A stretch of DNA of 64,000 nucleotides, taken from assembly GCA_963772975.1 (NCBI GenBank), contig CAVYZH010000009.1:1-64000 (forward strand). The letters run 5' to 3'. Shown piece by piece: positions 42,493-50,536 of the stretch. Under the pieces are notes generated by a model that saw only the letters and a program-made list of their open reading frames with translations, did not search any database and had not been told where the DNA came from. Numbering within the stretch: the stretch's first letter is position 1; the number at the start of each line of letters is the position of its first letter. The position numbers and the translations under genes are program-made. Origin of the DNA: AC-32 sp963772975. GTDB taxonomy: Bacteria > Actinomycetota > Thermoleophilia > Gaiellales > Gaiellaceae.

Positions 42493-44743
42493 GGCCTTGC
42501 TCGTCGCCGGGCTCGGCGCGCCGCTGCTCGCCTGGAGCTGGATGAACCTCGAGAGCGGGCGTGACGCGGGGCAGGCGACGCTCGTGGTCCTGCTCGCGAT
42601 CGCCGCCGCGCTCGTCCGGCCCCGGAGGGCGCGGATCGCGGCCTGCGTGATCGCGCTGCTCCTCACCGGCGCGATCGCCTTCGGCGTCGGGCACGTCTGG
42701 GCGCTGCCCGGCCGTATGCTCTCGCGCTTCGGCAGCGGCTTCCTCGAGTTCTACGACTACCAGATCCCGTTCGACCCGGCCGCGCACCCACGCATGCACG
42801 GCGTGCTGTTGGTCGCGCTGTTCGCGTTCACGCTCGCCTTTGCGCTGGCGGTGGTCGCTCGCCGGCCGGGTCTTGCCGCGATCGCGCTGGTGGTCGGCGT
42901 CGGATGGCCGGGGACGTTGCTCCCGGGCCACGACCTGTTGCGCGGGTGCCTGCTACTGGTCGCCGTGCTCGCGACGGTGGTGGTACTCAGGCCGGGCCCG
43001 GTGCGCGGAGTCGGCCCGGCGCTGGCCGCGGGCACGCTCGTCCTGCTGGCGGCGCTCGCCGCGACCAGCTCGCCCGCATTCGCCAAGCGCGCCTTCATCG
43101 ACTGGCAGCACTGGGACCCGTACACGAAGCCGGCGAAGCCGGTCGACGTCTCCTACGTCTGGAACTCGAGCTACAGCGGGCTCACCTTCCACGGCAAGCC
43201 GACGACCGTCATCCGCGTGAAGGCCGGGCCGGAGACCCACTACTGGCGCGTATCGGTGTTGAACACCGTCGAGCACGGGACGTGGTTCGAGGAGATCTCA
43301 CCCGTGTTCGGCGACCCGCCGGTGCCGCTGGGCCAGGCTGGGCTCGTGCCGCCGCGCGAGCTCCGGCAGGACGGCTGGGACGAGCAGCACGTGACGATCG
43401 AGGCCTTGCGCGACCACCGGCTGCCGGGCGGCAGCGACCCTGTTCGCTTCGAGCCCGGCGACGGCGTCGGCAGCGTCTCGTACGACCCGACCGGGGTGGC
43501 GTTCGCCGAGGATGCCCTCTCGCGGGGGGACACCTTCGATGTCTGGAGCTACGCGCCGAGACCGACGCCGGCGCAGCTCGCGGCGTCGAAGCCGATCTAT
43601 TCGGGCCCGATCGTCGCGCCGGACGAGGAATACCGCGAGGTGGAGCCGCGCGTCTACCCGAGGCTGTTCGGTAAGCCGGACCGCGCGGCCTACGTTCACT
43701 ACCTGATGACCGACTTTGCGCGGGCCGGCGAGCTTCGGCCGTTCGCGCGGCTCGCGGCGCTCGCCGAGGACGTGGCCGGCGGTGCGCGCAGCCCGTACGC
43801 CGCGGCGATCGCGCTCGAGCAGTGGTTCCGCTTCGGCGGCGGGTTCGTCTACGACCAGCATCCGCCCAAGCCGCCGGCCGGAGTCGCTCCGCTTGACGAC
43901 TTCGTTGCGAACACGAAGCGCGGCTACTGCCAGCACTTCGCGGGGGCGATGGCGCTGATGCTCCGCTACCTCGGGATCCCGTCGCGCGTTGCCGTCGGGT
44001 TCGCGAGCGGGAACTATCGGCACGGCGAGTGGGTCGTCTCCGACCGCGACGCGCACATGTGGGTCGAGGTCTGGTTCCGCGGCTGGGGCTGGGTGCCGTT
44101 CGACCCGACGCCGGGGCGGGGTGGCCTCGCGGGCTCGTACTCGGCCTCGTCGCCGAGCTTCGACGTCACTGCCGCGGCCGCCGTCCTTGCCGGGAAGAAA
44201 GGATTTCCGAAGTTCGGGAACACGCTGGCGAACACGCTCGGCTTCGGGACGAAGGCCCGTACCTCGCCCGACGTGCCGGTGCCCGGGGCTCCTGCGACGG
44301 GGTCGGTCTCGACGAGCGGTCACCGGCGCGACTGGGGGATCCTGCGCTTGCTGGCCCTGGCGATCGCGGGCGCGGTCGTCCTGCTCGTGCTGGCGAAGTT
44401 GCTGCGCCGTGGCTCGCGCTTCCTGACGCGTGACCCGCGGCGGCTGGCCGGCGCCTGCCGTGCCGAGCTCCGCGACTTCCTCCTCGACCAGGGCGTGGAT
44501 GTGCCGGCCAGCGCGACCCTGCGCGAGCTGGCGGCGCTCGTCGAGTCCGAGTTCCGGGTCGAGGCGGGCGCGTTCGGCCTGCACGCGACGGCCGCGCGCT
44601 TCGCACCGGGCGTCGGCGCCCGCGAGGCGGCTCGCGCGATGCGGCGCGACCTGCGGGCGCTGCGGCGCGGGATGCGGCGGACGCTCAGCCGCTCGGAACG
44701 GGTTCGCGGCCTGCTCTCGCTTCGCTCGCTGGGGCTGGCTTAG
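42485..44743 (+). CDS. Membrane transglutaminase-like protein (TgpA type)
   Basis: 752 residues from ATG 42485. About six transmembrane helices span residues 1-200. An extracellular region with the transglutaminase core follows: the nucleophile in NTKRGYCQHFAGAMALMLRY near residue 485, RVAVGFASGNY, the histidine in DAHMWVEVWFRGWGWVPFDP and the aspartate in FDPTPG. Another helix (ILRLLALAIAGAVVLLVLAK) and a basic cytoplasmic DUF4129-like tail end the protein. It may crosslink or cleave proteins at the surface, with MoxR and DUF58 as helpers. Confidence 0.9.
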   Translation: MGRALLVAGLGAPLLAWSWMNLESGRDAGQATLVVLLAIAAALVRPRRARIAACVIALLLTGAIAFGVGHVWALPGRMLSRFGSGFLEFYDYQIPFDPAAHPRMHGVLLVALFAFTLAFALAVVARRPGLAAIALVVGVGWPGTLLPGHDLLRGCLLLVAVLATVVVLRPGPVRGVGPALAAGTLVLLAALAATSSPAFAKRAFIDWQHWDPYTKPAKPVDVSYVWNSSYSGLTFHGKPTTVIRVKAGPETHYWRVSVLNTVEHGTWFEEISPVFGDPPVPLGQAGLVPPRELRQDGWDEQHVTIEALRDHRLPGGSDPVRFEPGDGVGSVSYDPTGVAFAEDALSRGDTFDVWSYAPRPTPAQLAASKPIYSGPIVAPDEEYREVEPRVYPRLFGKPDRAAYVHYLMTDFARAGELRPFARLAALAEDVAGGARSPYAAAIALEQWFRFGGGFVYDQHPPKPPAGVAPLDDFVANTKRGYCQHFAGAMALMLRYLGIPSRVAVGFASGNYRHGEWVVSDRDAHMWVEVWFRGWGWVPFDPTPGRGGLAGSYSASSPSFDVTAAAAVLAGKKGFPKFGNTLANTLGFGTKARTSPDVPVPGAPATGSVSTSGHRRDWGILRLLALAIAGAVVLLVLAKLLRRGSRFLTRDPRRLAGACRAELRDFLLDQGVDVPASATLRELAALVESEFRVEAGAFGLHATAARFAPGVGAREAARAMRRDLRALRRGMRRTLSRSERVRGLLSLRSLGLA

Positions 44744-44784
44744 CCCTCGGCTGGAGTGGGCAGGTCCGCTTCACTTAGAGCGCG

Positions 44785-45135
44785 ATGAGCGAGACCTTCG
44801 ATCTCTTCCAGCAGGGCCGGGCGCACCTTCAGAAAGGCCGCGCCGCTCAGGCGACGGTGGCACTCGAGAAAGCGAAGCGGCGCGAGCCGGAGAAGGCCTC
44901 GATTCGCGAAGCGCTCGGGATCGCGTACTTCCGGATCCACCGCTACGCCGAGGCCGAGTCGGAGTTCCGGAAGATGCTCGAGCTCGCGCCGGTGGACGAC
45001 TACGCCCACTATGCGCTCGGCCGCTGCCTCGAGAAGCAGGGCCGCGAGCAGGAGGCGAACGGGCACTACAAGCTCGCGAGCTCGCTCAGGCCGGGCGAGG
45101 CCGCGTACGCCTCGCGCATCCGCGACCTCGACTGA
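44785..45135 (+). CDS. TPR-repeat protein
   Basis: 116 residues starting MSETFDLFQQGRAHLQKGRA. It has three tetratricopeptide repeats: AAQATVALEKAKRREPEKAS, REALGIAYFRIHRYAEAESE (ending FRKMLELAPV) and YAHYALGRCLEKQGREQEAN. It is a small soluble scaffold for protein contacts, 42 bp downstream of the transglutaminase and possibly in the same unit. Confidence 0.86.
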   Translation: MSETFDLFQQGRAHLQKGRAAQATVALEKAKRREPEKASIREALGIAYFRIHRYAEAESEFRKMLELAPVDDYAHYALGRCLEKQGREQEANGHYKLASSLRPGEAAYASRIRDLD

Positions 45136-45204
45136 CCGCCGCGCTGCAGCTGGGGCGAACGCTCGGGGACTGTCCCCGGCGCCCCGCCGAAACGGTCAGG
45201 GCTG

Positions 45205-45222
45205 GTCACACGAATGTGTGAC
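45205..45222. promoter_or_regulatory. Palindromic candidate operator
   Basis: GTCACAC-GAAT-GTGTGAC, a perfect 7-bp inverted repeat in the 212-bp gap between the TPR gene and the convergent pilB/gspE-type gene. It resembles a dimeric-regulator site, but neither neighbour starts here, so a stem at a transcript 3' end is an alternative. Confidence 0.4.
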
Positions 45223-45347
45223 TTCTTGTCCACAGGCATGGCTCGACCGGACGGTTTTCGGCACGGTCGCCAAACGTCGGCGAGGCAAGATCGGCCTGGG
45301 TGCCGCGCGGCTCGTGCCGCAACGCCGCCAGGCCGCAGCGTGCGCTA

Positions 45348-47042
45348 CTAGCCGAGCCGGTCGCCGGTCACGCGGCGGATCTCGTCGAGCGAGGAGACGC
45401 CCTCGAGACAGAGCCGCATGCCGTCCTGGCGCAGGGTGGTCATCCCTTCGCGCACGGCGGCGTCGAAGATCTGATCCGTCGGTGCGCCCACCAGCAGCCG
45501 GATCTCGCTGGTGACCGGCATCACCTCGTAGAGCGCGACCCGTCCGCGGTAGCCGGTGCCGACGCAGCGCCCGCAGCCCTTCGAGTGGTGCAGGTAGACC
45601 TCGCCCTTGCGCTCGAGCATCCCCATCGCCTCGAGCTCCTCGTCGGTCGGCCAGTATGACTCGCGGCAGTCGGTGCAGAGCCGCCGGGCAAGCCGCTGCG
45701 CGACGATGCAGTTGACCGCGTTTGCCAGCAGGCCGGGCTCGACTCCCATGTCCTTCAGCCGCTCGATGGCGCTCGCCGCGTTGTGCGCGTGGACGGTGGT
45801 GAGCACGAGGTGACCGGTCATGCCGGCTTGCATCGCGATCGCGGCCGTCTCCTCGTCGCGAATCTCGCCGACCAGCAGCACGTCGGGATCGGAGCGCAGG
45901 ATCGTGCGCAGCCCGCGCGCGAAGGTGAGGCCGCTCTTCGGCGAGATCTCGATGTGGTTGATCCCACGAATCTGGTCCTCGACCGGGTCCTCGATCGTCA
46001 TCACCACGTGTCCCGGGTCGTTGAGCAGGTGCAGCGCCGTGTAGAGGGTCGTCGTCTTGCCGGAGCCCGTCGGGCCACACACGACGACCGCCCCGTACGG
46101 CTGGCGGATCGCCTTCTCGAAATGCTCGCGGGCCGCGTCGGTCATGCCGAGCTCTCCGAGATCGGGCTTCGAGACGGCGCGGTGCATGATCCGGAGCACG
46201 ACCTGCTCGCCGTACGTCGTCGGCATGATCGCGATGCGCAGGTCGAGCGGGTTGCCGTGGAAGCGGATCGACACGCGGCCGTCCTGAGGTGCGCGGCGCT
46301 CGGCGATGTCCAGGTTGCCCATGATCTTCAGGCGGCTGATGACACCGAGCTGCATCTGCTTCGGGATCAGCGCCACGGGCCGCGTGACGCCGTCGATCCG
46401 CGCGCGGACGATCATGTCGTCCTCCTGCGGCTCGAAGTGGATGTCGGAGGCGCCGTCCTCGATCGCCTGCGCGAGCGTCGCGTGAACGAGCTTCACCGCC
46501 GGCGTGTCGTCGCTCGACTCCGCGATGTCCTCGCGCTGGGCGATCGGGTCAAAGGTGAGCTCCGGAGCCTCGACGTCGGTGTCGACGACCTCGATTTGCG
46601 TACGGTAGAGCTTCTTGATCGTCCGCTCGAGGTCCGAAGGCTCAGAGACGGCGAGTCGCACGTTGTGCCCGAGTGCCAGGCGCAGGTCGTCGGCGCGGCC
46701 GACGTCGGTCGGGTCGGCGACCGCTACGAGCAGCAGGTCCTTGCTGACGAACCGCACCGGCACGGCCTGGTAGCGGAACGCGAGCTCCTTCTGCAGCAGC
46801 ATCGCCGCCTTGAGGTCGAGGTCGGTCTCCGCCAGGTCGACGTACTCGAGCCCGTTCTGGTCGGCGAGCGCCTTGGCGAGGTCCTGGGCCGTCACCCACC
46901 CGTGCCCGACGACGATCTCGCCGAGCCGCTTGCCGGTCAGCTGCTGCTCCTCGAACGACTGCTTGACCTGGTCCACGGTCAGCAGGCCGCGGTTGATCAG
47001 CAGCGAGCCGAGGTGTTGCCAGGGAAGGTGGGCCGCTTCCAC
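45348..47042 (-). CDS. GspE/PilB-type secretion/pilus assembly ATPase
   Basis: 564 residues from GTG 47042. The N-terminal MshEN-like domain is GSLLINRGLLTVDQVKQSFE, with LGEIVVGHGWVTAQDLAKAL. The ATPase domain has ASDIHFEPQEDDMIVRARID, Walker A VVVCGPTGSGKTTTLYTALH, the Asp box TIEDPVEDQIRGINHIEISP, Walker B DPDVLLVGEIRDEETAAIAM and the His box TGHLVLTTVHAHNAA. A four-cysteine zinc motif follows (RRLCTDCRESYW ... GCGRCVGTGYRGR). It powers assembly of type IV pilus or type II-like filaments. No pilin, PilC or PilT gene is adjacent. Confidence 0.92.
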   Translation of the reverse strand: MEAAHLPWQHLGSLLINRGLLTVDQVKQSFEEQQLTGKRLGEIVVGHGWVTAQDLAKALADQNGLEYVDLAETDLDLKAAMLLQKELAFRYQAVPVRFVSKDLLLVAVADPTDVGRADDLRLALGHNVRLAVSEPSDLERTIKKLYRTQIEVVDTDVEAPELTFDPIAQREDIAESSDDTPAVKLVHATLAQAIEDGASDIHFEPQEDDMIVRARIDGVTRPVALIPKQMQLGVISRLKIMGNLDIAERRAPQDGRVSIRFHGNPLDLRIAIMPTTYGEQVVLRIMHRAVSKPDLGELGMTDAAREHFEKAIRQPYGAVVVCGPTGSGKTTTLYTALHLLNDPGHVVMTIEDPVEDQIRGINHIEISPKSGLTFARGLRTILRSDPDVLLVGEIRDEETAAIAMQAGMTGHLVLTTVHAHNAASAIERLKDMGVEPGLLANAVNCIVAQRLARRLCTDCRESYWPTDEELEAMGMLERKGEVYLHHSKGCGRCVGTGYRGRVALYEVMPVTSEIRLLVGAPTDQIFDAAVREGMTTLRQDGMRLCLEGVSSLDEIRRVTGDRLG

Positions 47043-47072
47043 TTCGCTTGTATCGTCATTTCCGAGGCAGAA

Positions 47073-47558
47073 GTGAAGGCCGTGGTGCAGCGGGTGTCGA
47101 AAGCGAGCGTGACGGTGCGCGGGGAGCCGGTCGGCGAGATCGGCCCGGGCCTTTGCGTGCTGCTCGGCGTGGCGCGTGGCGATGGGGCCGCCGAGGCGCA
47201 GCGGCTGGCCGAAAAGGTGGCGCGGCTGCGGATCTTCGAGGACGACGGGGGCCGCTTCGACCGCTCGCTGCTCGACGTCGGCGGCGAGGCGCTCGTCGTC
47301 TCGCAGTTCACGCTGCTCGCCGATACGGCGAAAGGCAGCCGGCCGAGCTTCGGCGAGGCGGCGCCGCCGGAAGAGGCGGGGCCGCTCTACGAGGCGTTCT
47401 GCGAGGCGCTGCGCGCGCAGGGCGTGCGGGTCGCGACCGGCGTCTTCGGCGCGGGGATGGCCGTCGAGCTCGTCAACGACGGCCCGGTCACGATTGTGCT
47501 CAAGGTCCAATCGGCAGAGCAGCCGAGATGTCGCCACTCGGGATCGCCCAGACGCTGA
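47073..47558 (+). CDS. dtd: D-aminoacyl-tRNA deacylase
   Basis: 161 residues from GTG 47073 (VKAVVQRVSKASVTVRGEPV). It has the two active-site motifs of DTD, VSQFTLLADTAKGSRPSF near residue 75 and LVNDGPVTIVLK near 140. It hydrolyses D-amino acids and glycine mischarged on tRNA. The C-terminus carries about 15 extra residues (SAEQPRCRHSGSPRR) beyond the usual end. It is divergent from the pilB-like gene with 30 bp between starts. Confidence 0.92.
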   Translation: MKAVVQRVSKASVTVRGEPVGEIGPGLCVLLGVARGDGAAEAQRLAEKVARLRIFEDDGGRFDRSLLDVGGEALVVSQFTLLADTAKGSRPSFGEAAPPEEAGPLYEAFCEALRAQGVRVATGVFGAGMAVELVNDGPVTIVLKVQSAEQPRCRHSGSPRR

Positions 47559-47671
47559 TCTGCAGCGCGTTGCACCGGACAGCAGCCCCGCCAGCGGTAC
47601 CCAGTACCGAGCCTAATATCGACTGTTATAACTCGCCGCCACGAGGGCAGGACGCAACGAAGGAGGGGAGC

Positions 47672-49210
47672 ATGAAGCGGAAGCTATTTACCGCTGCGGT
47701 GGTCGCGGGAGTCATTGCCGGCCTGGCGGCTGCGGTTGCGACGCGGACGGGACCGGGCGCGGCTCAGGCTCAGGCGTACCCGGCTCCGCATCCGACAGTC
47801 AGCGACTACCAGTTCATCAAGGCGACGACGCCGACGCAGGCCGATTGTGCGGCCGTCGCTCGCACGTGCTTCACGCCGCAGGCAATCCAGTCTGCATACA
47901 ACGTCGGCCCGTTGCACAAGGCAGGCTGGAACGGCAAGGGGATCACGATCGCGATCGTGGACTCCTACGGAAGCGACACAATGGCGCACGACCTGCACGT
48001 CTTTGACCAGGCCTTCGGCCTGCAGGCGATGTGCGGGGAGGAAGGCGTCACCTGTCTGCCGGGTATGCCGAAGTTCAGCGAGCTCGCGGTCAACGGCACA
48101 CCCGAGACGAAGGCGCAGCCCGGCAATGGGACGCATCTCGAGGACAAGGCAGCCTGGGCGATCGAGGTCGCGCTCGACGTCGAGACCTCGCACGCGATCG
48201 CGCCGCAAGCAAACATCCTGCTGGTTCATTCAAACAACGCCGAGACGCTCGGCGTCCAGGGCTTCCCGAACATGATGAAGGCCGAGGACTACGTCGTCTC
48301 GAACCACCTCGCGCAGGTGATTTCACAGAGCTTCGCCTCGTCCGAGGACGCGTTCTCGAGCTACCAGTCGCTGCTGAATCTCCGCTACGCGTACAAGAAC
48401 GCCGCGGCCAACGGCGTCACCGTACTCGGCTCCTCCGGCGACGACGGCTCGACCAACTTCACGAAGTCGCCCGTGAGCAAGGGTGGAAGCCTGATCCCGT
48501 TCCCGGCCGTCGAATGGCCGGCGTCGGACCCGCTCGTGACCGGCGTGGGAGGCACCTACCTCTGCACCGATCCGCTCGCGACGGCGAGCCAACCGCGCAC
48601 GACCGACCCGATCGCAGGGCTCGGCGCGAAGTGCAGCAGCTCGACCTTCAACGCGGCCGGTGCGGCCGAGGTCGCCTGGACGTTCTCCGGTGGCGGCTTC
48701 AGCCACGTCTTCTCACGGCCGGACTACCAGGCCGGCGGGCTTCCGGCCGGCAGCACGCCGATCCCGGCCTCGGCCCGCGGTGTCCCCGACATCGCGTTCC
48801 AGGCGAGTTCTGCGACCGGCGCGCTCGTCTACCTGTCGCTGCCGCCGGACGGCACCGACTCGAACATCAACCAGACCGGCTGGTACGACATCGGCGGGAC
48901 TTCGCTCAGCTGTCCGCAGTGGGCAGGGCTCGTGGCGATCGCCGACCAGATCAACAAGGCGAAATACGGCCAACTGGGGCTCGGCCTGATCAACCCCGCG
49001 CTGTACAAGCTGGCGGCAAACCCGGCGAAGTACGCGTCGGACTACTTCGACGTCGCGCACACGGCGATCGCAGGCGTCGAGAACGACAACCAGGAGGATC
49101 CCAGCATCCCCGGCTACCCGGCGACGCAGGGTTGGGATCCGGTCACCGGCCTCGGCACGCCGAACGCGGCGGCGCTGATCCCGGACCTCGTCGACGCGGC
49201 TCACAGCTAG
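47672..49210 (+). CDS. Secreted S53 serine-carboxyl peptidase (sedolisin family)
   Basis: 512 residues from ATG 47672 after AAGGAGGGGAGC. A signal peptide (KRKLFTAAVVAGVIAGLAAA) is followed by AIQSAYNVGPLHKAGWNGKG and TIAIVDSYGSDTMAHDL. The catalytic Glu and Asp lie in AWAIEVALDVETSHAIAPQA, the oxyanion aspartate in GSSGDDGSTNF, and the nucleophile in GGTSLSCPQWAGLVAIADQ. The calcium-binding C-terminal loop contains YFDVAHT and GWDPVTGLGTPN. The long activation prodomain of classical sedolisins is missing or very short. Sedolisins cleave proteins at acid pH outside the cell. A strong terminator follows. Confidence 0.93.
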   Translation: MKRKLFTAAVVAGVIAGLAAAVATRTGPGAAQAQAYPAPHPTVSDYQFIKATTPTQADCAAVARTCFTPQAIQSAYNVGPLHKAGWNGKGITIAIVDSYGSDTMAHDLHVFDQAFGLQAMCGEEGVTCLPGMPKFSELAVNGTPETKAQPGNGTHLEDKAAWAIEVALDVETSHAIAPQANILLVHSNNAETLGVQGFPNMMKAEDYVVSNHLAQVISQSFASSEDAFSSYQSLLNLRYAYKNAAANGVTVLGSSGDDGSTNFTKSPVSKGGSLIPFPAVEWPASDPLVTGVGGTYLCTDPLATASQPRTTDPIAGLGAKCSSSTFNAAGAAEVAWTFSGGGFSHVFSRPDYQAGGLPAGSTPIPASARGVPDIAFQASSATGALVYLSLPPDGTDSNINQTGWYDIGGTSLSCPQWAGLVAIADQINKAKYGQLGLGLINPALYKLAANPAKYASDYFDVAHTAIAGVENDNQEDPSIPGYPATQGWDPVTGLGTPNAAALIPDLVDAAHS

Positions 49211-49228
49211 GCCGAAGTCGACATCGTC

Positions 49229-49270
49229 GAAGCGAGGGAGGGCGCCGCGATGCGCCCTCCCTCGCTTTCG
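49229..49270 (+). terminator. Strong intrinsic terminator
   Basis: Perfect 15-bp stem (AGCGAGGGAGGGCGC with GCGCCCTCCCTCGCT), 6-nt loop CGCGAT, then TTTC. It ends the S53 peptidase transcript. Confidence 0.9.
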
Positions 49271-49293
49271 AGGCGTGAGATAGGGTCGGGGCC

Positions 49294-49682
49294 GTGCCGG
49301 AGCTGAACGCGATCGGGATCGCCGTTTCCGACATGGCCGCGTCGATCCGCTTCTACCGTCTGCTCGGCCTCGACGTGCCCGAGACCCCGGACGAGGGCCA
49401 CGTCGACACCTTCCTTCCGAACGGCGTGCGCTTCATGCTCGACTCGGAAGAGGTGATCCGGAGCTTCCTCCCCGACTGGACGCGGCAGAACGGGAACCAG
49501 ATCTCGATCGCACTCGAATGCGCGAGCCCGGCGGAGGTCGACGAGGTCTACGCACGGGTCACGCCGGAGGTTTCGAAGGCGAGAAGGAGCCCTGGGATGC
49601 GTTCTGGGGCCAGCGCTACGCGCTGCTCGGAGACCCTGACGGGGTTCGGGTCAACCTCTACGCGCCGCTAGAGACGGGTTAG
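49294..49682 (+). CDS. VOC/glyoxalase-family protein, apparent frameshift
   Basis: Starts with GTG 49294: VPELNAIGIAVSDMAASIRF, YRLLGLDVPETPDEGHVDTF, then VRFMLDSEEVI. Near 49570 the frame changes. The typical end of a VOC domain, EGEKEPWDAFWGQRYALLGD followed by PDGVRVNLYAPLETG, is in another frame; the span is one base short. The repaired protein of about 129 residues is a complete two-motif vicinal-oxygen-chelate fold, of dioxygenase, lyase or resistance type. Its end overlaps the convergent hydrolase gene by 15 bp. Confidence 0.78.
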
Positions 49683-50534
49683 CCACTCGACGAGCGTGCG
49701 CTCGTATTCGGGCGCGAAGCTCCCGTCCACCAGCGTCAGGTCGTGCTCGGCGCACGGGACCACGACCAGCTCGACGTCGTCGCCGCGCGCCTCCCGCCAG
49801 GCCTGGACGCTCGCCTCGACGGGCGCCCACGAGTCGAGCTCGCCGTAGAAGGAGAGCGTCGGCACGCGGACCCGCTCGAAGGTGGGTCGTGGGTCGTAGT
49901 CCATCTCCTCGATCCAGAGCTGCACCCCTTCCTCGTCGAGCAGCGTCGGGGGCAGCCAGAGCTGGCCCGCCCACGGCTCGTCGACGGCGTCCAGCAGGTC
50001 GGCGCCGAGCTGCTCGTCGGGCTCCGGCGCCACCTCGTGGATCCAGTGCTCGAAGCGGCGGCGTAGGTCGAGCGCCCGTTCGACCACGTCGTCGCCGTAG
50101 CCGGCGAGGCGGAGCTGCCGCTCGACTGCAACCATCATCTGCTCCGACGGCGTGACGCCGATCGAAGCGACGAGCACGAGGAACGCGACCTCGTCGGAGC
50201 GCGCCGCCGCGATCGGTGCGATCCAGCCGCCCTGGCTGTACCCGAAGAGGCCGACCCGCTCGGCGTCGATTGCCCGGAGCACGGCGAGTGCGTCATCCGC
50301 CTGGAGATCGAACCGCCCGCGGGTCGCGTCGCCGGTCGACTCGCCCTCACCGCGGCGGTCGAAGGTGACGACGCCGATCCCGTGCGGCGGGAGCAGCCGA
50401 TGCAGGTGTTGCAGCAGCGGCGATTCGCGTGTGCCCTCGCCGGCGCCGTGCAGCGCCACGAGCGCCGTCGGGCCGCCGGGCGAGTAGCTCGCCGCGAGCG
50501 AGAAGGCGTCGCGCTCGATCCGCAGCTCTTCCAT
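49668..50534 (-). CDS. Alpha/beta hydrolase
   Basis: 288 residues starting MEELRIERDAFSLAASYSPG. It has LVALHGAGEGTRESPLLQHL (the oxyanion-hole region), VVTFDRRGEGESTGDATRG, the nucleophile elbow GLFGYSQGGWIAPIAAA near residue 100, the acid in SFYGELDSWAPVE, and the histidine in PCAEHDLTL. It is a cytoplasmic dienelactone-hydrolase-like serine hydrolase of unknown substrate. Its start is 3 bp from the stop of the HelD-like gene on the same strand. Confidence 0.88.
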   Translation of the reverse strand: MEELRIERDAFSLAASYSPGGPTALVALHGAGEGTRESPLLQHLHRLLPPHGIGVVTFDRRGEGESTGDATRGRFDLQADDALAVLRAIDAERVGLFGYSQGGWIAPIAAARSDEVAFLVLVASIGVTPSEQMMVAVERQLRLAGYGDDVVERALDLRRRFEHWIHEVAPEPDEQLGADLLDAVDEPWAGQLWLPPTLLDEEGVQLWIEEMDYDPRPTFERVRVPTLSFYGELDSWAPVEASVQAWREARGDDVELVVVPCAEHDLTLVDGSFAPEYERTLVEWLTRL

Positions 50535-50536
50535 GC

